Below, in pieces: positions 39,478 to 46,844 of a stretch of DNA of 64,000 nt. Position numbers and translations under genes: made by a program. Every line of letters begins with the position of its first letter. The first letter of the stretch is position 1. The DNA comes from Demequina maris (GTDB lineage Bacteria; Actinomycetota; Actinomycetes; Actinomycetales; Demequinaceae): positions 41,879 to 105,878 of the forward strand of contig NZ_BBLX01000001.1 in NCBI RefSeq assembly GCF_000971155.1, given 5' to 3'. Below the pieces are notes generated by a model that was given only the letters and a program-made list of their open reading frames with translations, ran no database searches and was not told the DNA's origin.

Positions 39478-39570
39478 TGCCCCGTGCCTGGCAGTCGGCG
39501 CGTACGCCACGCTCGGTGCGAGCGTCTAGGCTGGGCGGGTATCCCCGAACCCTCCCGAAGGATGGAGACG

Positions 39571-41007
39571 ATGGCGCTCGCTCAGATCGGTGTGACCGGA
39601 CTCGCGGTCATGGGCCGCAACCTCGCACGCAACTTCGCTCGCAACGGATTCACGGTCGCGGTGCACAACCGCTCCCCGCAGAAGATGCACTCGCTCATCG
39701 AGGAGCACGGCGACGAGGGCACGTTCATCGGCTCGGAGACGCTCGAGGACTTCGTCGCCTCGCTCCAGAAGCCACGCACCGTCGTCATCATGGTGCAGGC
39801 CGGTGGCCCGACCGACGCCGTCATCGGCCAGCTCACCGAGCTGCTCGAGGAGGGCGACATCATCGTCGACGCGGGCAACGCGCTCTACACGGACACGATG
39901 CGCCGCGAGAAGGAGCTCGCCGCGAAGGGCCTGCACTTCGTGGGCTCCGGCGTCTCCGGCGGCGAGGAGGGCGCGCTGCTCGGTCCGTCGATCATGCCCG
40001 GCGGTCCCGCCGAGTCGTACGTGACGCTCGGCCCGATCCTCGAGAAGATCTCCGCCAAGGCCGAGGACGGCACCCCCTGCTGCGTGCACGTGGGCCCCGA
40101 CGGCGCCGGCCACTTCGTCAAGATGGTGCACAACGGCATCGAGTACGCCGACATGCAGCTCATCGGCGAGGCGTACGACCTGCTCCGCACCGGACTCGAC
40201 CTCGAGCCCGCCGAGATCGCGGACATCTTCGCCGAGTGGAACCAGGGCGACCTGGAGTCCTTCCTCATCGAGATCACCGCCGAGGTGCTGCGCCAGACCG
40301 ACGCCAAGACCGGCAAGGCGCTCGTCGACGTCATCAAGGACGAGGCGGGCCAGAAGGGCACCGGCCGCTGGACCGTGAAGTCCGCGCTCGACCTGGGCGT
40401 GCCGGTCACCGGCATCGCCGAGGCGACCTTCGCCCGCGCCATCTCGTCCCAGGTGAAGCAGCGTGCGGCCGCGCGCGACGTGCTCACCGCGTCGACCGGC
40501 GACTTCCACATCAACAACCGCGAGGGCTTCGTCGAGGACGTGCGCCTCGCGCTGTACGCCTCGAAGGTCGTCGCGTACGCGCAGGGCTTCGACCAGATCC
40601 GCGCCGCCTCGGAGGAGTTCGGCTGGGACATCACGCTCGGTGACATGGCGAAGATCTGGCGCGCGGGCTGCATCATCCGCGCGCGCTTCCTCGACCGAAT
40701 CACGGACGCGTTCCAGCGCGACGCGGACCTGCCGACGCTGCTCGTGGACCCGTACTTCTCGGACACGATCGCCGACGGCGTGGGCGCGTGGCGCCGCGTG
40801 GTCGCCCAGGCGGCGCTCACCGGAGTGCCGGCCCCGGCCTTCTCGTCGTCGCTGTCGTACTACGACTCGCTGCGTGCCGAGCGCCTGCCCGCCGCGCTGA
40901 TCCAGGGTCAGCGCGACTTCTTCGGCGCGCACACCTACAAGCGCGTCGACATGGACGGCACCTTCCACACGCTGTGGTCGGGCGACCGCACCGAGGTCGA
41001 GGCGTAA
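39571..41007 (+). CDS. gnd: 6-phosphogluconate dehydrogenase, decarboxylating
   Basis: Oxidises 6-phosphogluconate to ribulose-5-phosphate with NADP+, pentose phosphate pathway. 478 aa, the long homodimeric form. Cofactor motif GVTGLAVMGRNLARNFARNG (residues 6-25). Substrate residues lie in GSGVSGGEEGALLGPSIMPG and the C-terminal tail GQRDFFGAHTYKRVDMDG. ATG at 39571 is preferred to 39562 because AAGGA is 8 nt upstream of it. A TAGGCT hexamer near 39530 is a candidate promoter. A hairpin follows. Confidence 0.97.
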   Translation: MALAQIGVTGLAVMGRNLARNFARNGFTVAVHNRSPQKMHSLIEEHGDEGTFIGSETLEDFVASLQKPRTVVIMVQAGGPTDAVIGQLTELLEEGDIIVDAGNALYTDTMRREKELAAKGLHFVGSGVSGGEEGALLGPSIMPGGPAESYVTLGPILEKISAKAEDGTPCCVHVGPDGAGHFVKMVHNGIEYADMQLIGEAYDLLRTGLDLEPAEIADIFAEWNQGDLESFLIEITAEVLRQTDAKTGKALVDVIKDEAGQKGTGRWTVKSALDLGVPVTGIAEATFARAISSQVKQRAAARDVLTASTGDFHINNREGFVEDVRLALYASKVVAYAQGFDQIRAASEEFGWDITLGDMAKIWRAGCIIRARFLDRITDAFQRDADLPTLLVDPYFSDTIADGVGAWRRVVAQAALTGVPAPAFSSSLSYYDSLRAERLPAALIQGQRDFFGAHTYKRVDMDGTFHTLWSGDRTEVEA

Positions 41008-41025
41008 CAGGCCTTCTGCTTGCTC

Positions 41026-41063
41026 CCGCACGGGGCGTCGGCTGCGGCCGGCGCCCCGTGCGG
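41026..41063 (+). terminator. Hairpin terminator after gnd
   Basis: Perfect 12-bp stem (CCGCACGGGGCG with its complement at 41052-41063) around a 14-nt loop, 18 nt after the stop. No T tract. Confidence 0.75.
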
Positions 41064-41105
41064 CGTCTCCCGGGCGTGGGGTGGGTGCTGAGCGTGCCCG
41101 GCGCG

Positions 41106-41129
41106 CGCATCGTCCCACCGGACGATGCG
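41106..41129. repeat. Perfect inverted pair of the GGACGATGCG decamer before zapE
   Basis: CGCATCGTCC (41106-41115), loop CACC, GGACGATGCG (41120-41129). Full 10-bp arms made of the two complementary decamers, in the gnd-zapE spacer. It may act as a hairpin in either strand. Confidence 0.75.
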
Positions 41130-41157
41130 GTGTGTCGGCGGGCATCGCCGGGGCCTC

Positions 41158-41163
41158 TAGGCT
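41158..41163 (+). promoter_or_regulatory. -10 element (TAGGCT), probable leaderless promoter of zapE
   Basis: TAGGCT ends 7 nt before GTG 41171; the intervening GGGCCGG contains no proper Shine-Dalgarno. Confidence 0.5.
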
Positions 41164-41170
41164 GGGCCGG

Positions 41171-42169
41171 GTGAGCATCGAGCTGGTGGGGCGCAGGCCC
41201 GAGGTCGCCCCCGAGCAGCTGATCGCCGCGCTGGTCCCGCCGCCGCACTTCGCGTCGGCGTCGTTCGACTCGTACGTGCCGGACCCGGCCCACCCGTCGC
41301 AGGGCGCCGCGCTCGCCGAGGTGCGAGAGTTCGCGGCGCCTCACCTGCGACGGTTCCGGTCGCGCAAGGGGCCCGGCATCGGGCTGTACCTCGACGGCGG
41401 ATTCGGGGTGGGAAAGACCCACCTGCTCGCGTCGCTCGCGCACGCGCTGGGGCCGTCGCGCGCCGCCTTCGGCACGTTCGTGGAGTACACGAACCTGGTG
41501 GGCGCGCTCGGCTTCGCGAAGGCGCGCGAGGCGCTGTCCGAGTTCGGGGTCGTGTGCATCGACGAGTTCGAGCTCGACGACCCAGGCGACACGCTCATCA
41601 TGGCGCGGCTCATGCGCGAGCTGACCGACGCGGGGACGTGCGTCGCCGCGACGTCGAACACGCTGCCCGATGCGCTGGGCGAGGGGCGCTTCGCCGCCGA
41701 CGACTTCCAGCGGGAGATCCAGGCGGTCGCGCGGGTGTTCGAGACCGTGAGGATCGACGGTCCGGACTACCGCCACCGCGGCTCGCTGGACTTCCCGGCA
41801 CCGTCCTCGGACGAGGTGCTCGCCGAGCTGGCGGCGGGGGACGGCGGTGCCTCGGTGACGTGGGGCGCGATCGTGGCCGACCTCGTGCATGTGCATCCGT
41901 CCCGCTACGGGGCGTACGTGGACGGGGTGGAGCGGCTCGCGATCAGCGGTGTCGCGCCGCTCGAGGATCAGAACCAGGCGCTGCGGGTGGTCGCGCTCGT
42001 GGACCGGCTGTACGACCGCGACGCGGTGGTCGCGGCGTCGGGTGTGCCGCTGCCCGAGGTGTTCACGCCCGAGATGATGCGGGGCGGATACCGCAAGAAG
42101 TACCTGCGCGCGCTGTCCCGGCTCGAGTCGATGGCCCACGCGGCGCTGGAGCACACGCGGCCCGTGTGA
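41171..42169 (+). CDS. zapE: Cell division ATPase ZapE (AFG1 family)
   Basis: 332 aa AAA-type ATPase associated with late cell division and membrane protein quality control. Walker A GGFGVGKTHLLASLAHAL (about residues 75-92), Walker B GVVCIDEFELDDPGDT (about 131-146), and sensor VAATSNTLPDALGEGRF. The C-terminus MMRGGYRKKYLRALSRLE is conserved in this family. GTG at 41171 is chosen with the leaderless TAGGCT. It converges on the polyphosphate kinase gene with a 9-bp gap. Called ZapE in proteobacteria; actinobacterial homologs are less studied. Confidence 0.92.
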   Translation: MSIELVGRRPEVAPEQLIAALVPPPHFASASFDSYVPDPAHPSQGAALAEVREFAAPHLRRFRSRKGPGIGLYLDGGFGVGKTHLLASLAHALGPSRAAFGTFVEYTNLVGALGFAKAREALSEFGVVCIDEFELDDPGDTLIMARLMRELTDAGTCVAATSNTLPDALGEGRFAADDFQREIQAVARVFETVRIDGPDYRHRGSLDFPAPSSDEVLAELAAGDGGASVTWGAIVADLVHVHPSRYGAYVDGVERLAISGVAPLEDQNQALRVVALVDRLYDRDAVVAASGVPLPEVFTPEMMRGGYRKKYLRALSRLESMAHAALEHTRPV

Positions 42170-42178
42170 CGGGTCCGG

Positions 42179-43162
42179 TCAGCGCTCCTTCTTGTTCTTC
42201 TTCTTGTTCTTCTTCTTGTTCTTCTTCGCCTGCGGGGCGGAGGCGGGCGCCGCATCGTCCGCGCCGCCCTCGCCGTCCTGGCCGCCCTTGCCGCCCGCAT
42301 CGTCCGGGGGCAGAAGCGCCTCGAGGCGCGCCCGCTCGGCCGCCACGTCGAAGCCGGCCGGCGGCCACCCGAGGTCCATGTCCTCGAGGGTGTCGACGAG
42401 GAGCTGGGTGACGGCGAGCCGCGCGTACCACTTGCGGTCGGCCGGGACGACGTGCCAGGGCATCGAGGGGGTAGAGGTCGCGTCGAAGACGTCCTGGTAG
42501 GCATGCATGTACTCGTCCCAGCGCTCGCGCGCGTCGAGGTCGCTCGGGTCGTACTTCCAGAACTTCTCGGGGCGTTCGAGGCGCTCGGCGAGGCGTCCGA
42601 GCTGCTCACCGGGCGAGATCATCAGGGCGACCTTCACCACCGTGATGCCGGCGGCCTCCGTCTCGCGCTCGAAGCGGTTGATCTCGGCGTAGCGCTGCTG
42701 CCACGGGTCCCCGTCGACGAGCCCGGCGACGCGCGCGATCAGCACGTCCTCGTAGTGGGAGCGGTCGAACACGCCGATGCGGCCGGGGCGGGGGAGCGCG
42801 CGGCGCACGCGCCACAGGTAGTGGTGGCGGAGCTCCTCCGGTGTGGGCGCGCCGAACGAGCGCACCGCGACGCCCTGCGGGTCGACCATGCCGAGCACGT
42901 GCCGTGAGATGCCTCCCTTCCCCGACGTGTCCATGCCCTGGAGGACCAGCACGATGGCGCGCGAGCCGCCCGACCGGCCCTCCGCGAAAAGCATCTCCTG
43001 GAGGTCCGACAGCCGGGTGCCCAGCCTCGCCATGGCGGCCTTGCCCTCGGTCTTGCCGCCGCTGAAGCCGGGTGTGGCGCGGGTGTCGAACGAGCCGAGG
43101 TCGAAGTCGTCCCCCACACGCAGGATGTCCGACGGGCGCCCCCGCCATCCCGGAGCTGCCAC
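42179..43162 (-). CDS. ppk2: Polyphosphate kinase 2 family protein
   Basis: Transfers phosphate between polyphosphate and nucleotides. 327 aa. Walker A GMDTSGKGG (76-84), Walker B FDRSHYEDV (132-140) and lid region RFERETEAAGITVVK. The body ends by about residue 280; then comes an acidic linker and a tail of alternating Lys and Asn (KKNKKKNKKKNKKER) encoded by a 12-bp tandem repeat. GTG at 43162 with GGGAGG 5 nt upstream. Class I versus II (NDP or NMP substrate) is not separable here. The tail is unlike the rest of the protein and could bind polyphosphate or nucleic acid. Confidence 0.92.
   Translation of the reverse strand: MAAPGWRGRPSDILRVGDDFDLGSFDTRATPGFSGGKTEGKAAMARLGTRLSDLQEMLFAEGRSGGSRAIVLVLQGMDTSGKGGISRHVLGMVDPQGVAVRSFGAPTPEELRHHYLWRVRRALPRPGRIGVFDRSHYEDVLIARVAGLVDGDPWQQRYAEINRFERETEAAGITVVKVALMISPGEQLGRLAERLERPEKFWKYDPSDLDARERWDEYMHAYQDVFDATSTPSMPWHVVPADRKWYARLAVTQLLVDTLEDMDLGWPPAGFDVAAERARLEALLPPDDAGGKGGQDGEGGADDAAPASAPQAKKNKKKNKKKNKKER
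42188..42228. repeat. 12-bp tandem repeat encoding the PPK2 Lys/Asn tail
   Basis: Three or so copies of CTTCTTGTTCTT-type units at the 3' end of ppk2, AT-rich against the surrounding GC-rich DNA. Prone to slippage. Confidence 0.8.
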
Positions 43163-43285
43163 GTGCGCCTCCCTGAACGTCGTCCTAACAGCCCACGATA
43201 ACGGCGCCCCACCGGTCGCGGAGCGGTGGGGCTCCTGCTAAACCGGGTGGTGAGGCCCACCGGGAGCCTCGGGGGGTGAACAGTC

Positions 43286-43468
43286 ATGTCGAGCAACACG
43301 GGTGCGAACGCCGGATGGGGCGGCACGTACTTCCTGGCGATCGTCGGGTCGGCGGTGTGGTTCTGGCAGCAGGCCGACGGGTTCTGGGAGCACGTCGGCG
43401 CGTTGCTGCAGGCGCTGGTGTGGCCGGCGTTCCTGATCTACGACGTGTTCGAGGCGCTCAACGCGTAG
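43286..43468 (+). CDS. Small Trp-rich membrane protein
   Basis: 60 aa, unrecognised. ATG at 43286 with GGGGGG 8-9 nt upstream. Two hydrophobic stretches, YFLAIVGSAVWFWQQ and GALLQALVWPAFLIYDVF, suggest two short membrane helices. An N-terminal MSSNTGANAGWGG is polar. Sits alone between ppk2 and the DUF222 gene. Composition and start context argue it is real. Confidence 0.6.
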   Translation: MSSNTGANAGWGGTYFLAIVGSAVWFWQQADGFWEHVGALLQALVWPAFLIYDVFEALNA

Positions 43469-43644
43469 AGGCGGCGCGAGACCTGAGCGGTCGCGTGGGT
43501 CGGTTGCGTCCTGGGGGTGTGTTGGCGTGCGCCCGCGCCGCCTTGGCGGGCTGATGTCCCCGGGCCTGTGCGCGCTGGAAATTGTCCACATACCAGGGAC
43601 GATGCTGCTGTGGCGTTGTCGGACCCTGGTGGTGGACTGGTTCC

Positions 43645-45003
43645 ATGGAGTTCTCGGTGCTGGACGTCGCGAAGGGCTTGGTGCCGCTCAAGCCCTTCGA
43701 GCAGCGTGACCTGCGCACGCTGTCCGAGGACGAGCTCGCGACCGCGTTGGAGGTCGCCGGCAAGCTGGCACGGCTGGCGGACGTGCCGAGCGTGATGCTC
43801 GCCGCGGAGGTCCAGCGCCGTTCCAAGGACAAGCCCGGGGGTGGGATGGCGCGCAGGCGCGGGCACCGCAACGCCGCGGGTTTGGTGGCCAAGCAGCGGG
43901 GCGGGTCGGCCGGTCAGGCGCACGATGCGATCGCCACCGGCGGGCTGTTCGGCAGCGACGACGGCGACGGTGACGGTGACGAGAACTCCGGGGGCAGCGA
44001 GTCCGTGCCGTTCCCGCATGTGGCGGCCGCGGTCAAGGCCGGCGACCTCTCAAGCGCGCAGGCCGCACTGCTGATCGAGACCCTCGAAGCGTTGGACGGT
44101 GCGGGCGAGGAGGTCGAGCAGGCACTGGTGGCCAAGGCGTTGAAGCTGTCGCTGGCGGACCTGCGCAAGGCGTGCCTGGCGCTGCGGGCACGGTGGGACC
44201 AGGACCGGTGGTCCGAGCGCGAGAAGCGCCAGCGCGGCGAACGCTACCTGGCGCTGACGGAGAACGCCGACGGGATGGTCCGCATCACGGGGCTGTTGGA
44301 TCCGGCGTCGGCGGCACCGATCAAGACGTGGTTCGACGCCCAGGTCAAGGCCGCCTTCCGCCAACGCCGCGAGGAAGGCCTGGGAGCGGCCCCGGCAGGT
44401 GAGGCCGGCCGGATCCGCGTCGACGCGCTCGTGGACCTCACCCGCCACGGGATGCGCTGCGAGGCGCCCGGCTCAGGAGTGTCCACGGAGGTCGTGATCC
44501 GTATCGACCACGACGCGCTGCGCACCGGGGTGGGGCTCGGCTCCTGTGATGCGGTGTCCACGCCGTTGTCGGCCGGTCAGACGCGACGCCTGGCCGTCGA
44601 CATGAAGGTGCTCCCGATCGTTCTCGGCGGCGGCTCCCAGGTCCTCGACGTGGGCTACGCCCGCCGCTTCTTCACCCCCGCCCAACGCCACGCGTTGGCC
44701 GAACGTGACGGCGGCTGCGCCTTCTGCCACGCCCCCGTCGCCTGGTGCGACGCCCACCACATCGCCTGGTGGAAGGACCACGCCGGCCCCACCGACCTGT
44801 CCAACGGGGTGCTCCTTTGCACGAGATGCCACCACCGCATTCACGACGACGGCTGGCAGGTACGCGCCACCGCGACCAAGGTGTGGTTCATCCCGCCCAC
44901 ATCGGTCGACCCCCAGCAGCGACCCCGCCAAGGCGGCAAAGCCGCCCTCGAGGTCAACTTCGCCAGCACCACCCGCGCCAGCACCACCGCCCCACCCAGA
45001 TGA
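43645..45003 (+). CDS. DUF222 / HNH endonuclease domain protein (13E12-type)
   Basis: 452 aa. The N-terminal 300 residues are a DUF222 domain, with a Gly/Asp-rich linker around residue 110 (GSDDGDGDGDENSGGSE). The C-terminal HNH nuclease is CAFCHAPVAWCDAHHIAWWK then LCTRCHHRIHDDGW, with paired CxxC zinc knuckles and His-Asn-His type residues. Long Ala/Pro/Thr tail. ATG at 43645. Such genes are multi-copy and mobile in actinobacteria. The upstream spacer (43469-43644) is non-coding and contains ACCAGGGACGATGCTG, resembling the core of the 76-bp elements. Function uncertain; may be a selfish nuclease. Confidence 0.88.
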   Translation: MEFSVLDVAKGLVPLKPFEQRDLRTLSEDELATALEVAGKLARLADVPSVMLAAEVQRRSKDKPGGGMARRRGHRNAAGLVAKQRGGSAGQAHDAIATGGLFGSDDGDGDGDENSGGSESVPFPHVAAAVKAGDLSSAQAALLIETLEALDGAGEEVEQALVAKALKLSLADLRKACLALRARWDQDRWSEREKRQRGERYLALTENADGMVRITGLLDPASAAPIKTWFDAQVKAAFRQRREEGLGAAPAGEAGRIRVDALVDLTRHGMRCEAPGSGVSTEVVIRIDHDALRTGVGLGSCDAVSTPLSAGQTRRLAVDMKVLPIVLGGGSQVLDVGYARRFFTPAQRHALAERDGGCAFCHAPVAWCDAHHIAWWKDHAGPTDLSNGVLLCTRCHHRIHDDGWQVRATATKVWFIPPTSVDPQQRPRQGGKAALEVNFASTTRASTTAPPR

Positions 45004-45098
45004 CCCCGCCCCGACGGCGCCCACCCAACCGGGAGGCGCCGCACCGGCACGCCCGGAAGGCGCTACGAGCGGGCGTGGGGCGATCAGCGCGGCAAGGC

Positions 45099-46844
45099 TT
45101 ACTCCGCCGCCACCAGCGCCACCGCATCGGGCGCGAGCACGAGCCCGTCCTCGGTCGCCTCCACCGACCCGAAGGTCGCGAGTGCCGCGGAGGCGGCCGC
45201 GACGAGCATCGGCGCGTCCGACAGGTTCGCGTGCACGCGCACCGGGCCGTGCATCGTCAGCTGGCGCGGCGCCTGCTCCGAGGCGCCCGCGGGGTGCGCG
45301 GCCCAGGCCTCGGCCGAGAGCGTGAGCGCGCGCGCCTCCATGACCGAGGCGACCCATTGCTCGATGAGCCGATGCGACGCGGAGGAGGCCGACACCCCGG
45401 ACCCGAGCTTCGACCGCAGGAACGTCTGCCGGTCCTGCGGATCGGGGACCTGGATCGACCCGCCGTACAGCTCCTCCCAGCCGTGACCCGCGAACTCGCT
45501 CATGCGCCCCTCGGAGACCGCGGAGCCCAGCGGCTCGTCGTGGTCCGTGAAGAACATGAACGGCCGGGTCTCCCCGTACTCCTCGCCCATGAACAGCATC
45601 GGCGTGAAGGGCGAGAGCAGCACCAGCGCGAGCGACGCGGCCTGCCCGCCGGGGGACAGGCGCGACGCCGGCCGGTCCCCGAGCGCGCGGTTGCCCACCT
45701 GGTCATGGTTCGAGGCGAACACGACGAAGCGCCGGCGGTCGGTGGACGCCGGTACCGGCTTGCCCCAGTCCTCGCCGCGGAAGGTGGAGAAGCCGCCGTC
45801 GTGCAGGAACACGTCGCGGTAGACCTTGTCGAGCGCCTCGATCGTCCCGAAGTCGCCGTAGTAGCCGTGGCGCTCGCCCGTGAGGTACGCGTGGAGCGCG
45901 TGGTGGACGTCGTCGGCCCACTGGGCTGTCATGCCGAGCCCGCCGTCGGCGACGGGGGTCACCATGGCGACGTCGTTGAGGTCGGACTCCGCGGTCAGCG
46001 AGAGCGGTCGCCCCAGCCGCGCCGCCAGCGCCGCGGTCTCGTCGGCGAGCTCCGCGAGGATGTGGCGCTCGGAGTCGTCGACCAGTGCGTGCACCGCGTC
46101 CAGGCGGAGCGCGTCGATGTGGAAGCCCTCGAACCACCGCAGCGCGTTGTCGACGATGAAGCGCCGCATGCCCTCGGCCGAGGGCTGGTCGAGGTTGACC
46201 GCCCAGCCCCAGGGCGTCTCGTGCGCGTCCGTGAAGTAGGGGCCGTACTGGGCGAGGTAGTTGCCGTCCGGGCCCAGGTGGTTGTAGACGATGTCGAGGC
46301 ACACCCCGAGCCCGTGCTGATGCGCGCGGTCGACGAACCGCTGCAGCGCCGCCGGGCCGCCGTACGCCTCGTGGACCGCGTACAGCGCGACGCCGTCGTA
46401 GCCCCAGCCCCGGTCGCCCGGGAAGGCCGCGAGCGGCATGAGCTCGATCATCTCGACGCCCCGCGCCGCGAGGTCGCGGAGCTGGTGGCCGTCGATCGCG
46501 TCGAGCGTCCCGCCGGGGGTGAAGGTGCCCACGTGGAGCTCGTAGTGGACCGCTCCGCGGGCGTCCAGGCCGGCCCAAGCATCGTCCGCCCACGCGTAGG
46601 CGGCGGTGTCGAACGTCCGCGAGGAGCCGTGCACGCCGTGCGGCTGCCAGGCGCTGCGGGGGTCCGGGAACGGTCCGTTGCCGTCGACGACGAACGCGTA
46701 GTCGGTCCGTGCCGGCAGCCGCGGGCCCTCCCACCAGCCGTCGGCGGACGGCCGCATGGCGGCCGTGACGGGAGCGTCCGCCGGGCCGATGCGGCACTCG
46801 ACCTTGGTCGCGGCGGGCGCCCAGACCCGCACCGGGGCGCTCAC
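45099..46844 (-). CDS. treZ: Maltooligosyltrehalose trehalohydrolase
   Basis: GH13 enzyme that releases trehalose from maltooligosyl-trehalose. 581 aa. CBM48-like N-terminal domain (VRVWAPAATKVECRIGPADA). Catalytic barrel: GVCLDIVYNHLGPDGNYL, the nucleophile region GFHIDALRLDAVHALV, the acid LSLTAESDLNDVAM, and FASNHDQVGNRALGDRP. GTG at 46844 overlaps the end of treY (GTGA), so treY-treZ is one operon. No treX/glgX is next to it. Confidence 0.95.
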   Translation of the reverse strand: MSAPVRVWAPAATKVECRIGPADAPVTAAMRPSADGWWEGPRLPARTDYAFVVDGNGPFPDPRSAWQPHGVHGSSRTFDTAAYAWADDAWAGLDARGAVHYELHVGTFTPGGTLDAIDGHQLRDLAARGVEMIELMPLAAFPGDRGWGYDGVALYAVHEAYGGPAALQRFVDRAHQHGLGVCLDIVYNHLGPDGNYLAQYGPYFTDAHETPWGWAVNLDQPSAEGMRRFIVDNALRWFEGFHIDALRLDAVHALVDDSERHILAELADETAALAARLGRPLSLTAESDLNDVAMVTPVADGGLGMTAQWADDVHHALHAYLTGERHGYYGDFGTIEALDKVYRDVFLHDGGFSTFRGEDWGKPVPASTDRRRFVVFASNHDQVGNRALGDRPASRLSPGGQAASLALVLLSPFTPMLFMGEEYGETRPFMFFTDHDEPLGSAVSEGRMSEFAGHGWEELYGGSIQVPDPQDRQTFLRSKLGSGVSASSASHRLIEQWVASVMEARALTLSAEAWAAHPAGASEQAPRQLTMHGPVRVHANLSDAPMLVAAASAALATFGSVEATEDGLVLAPDAVALVAAE

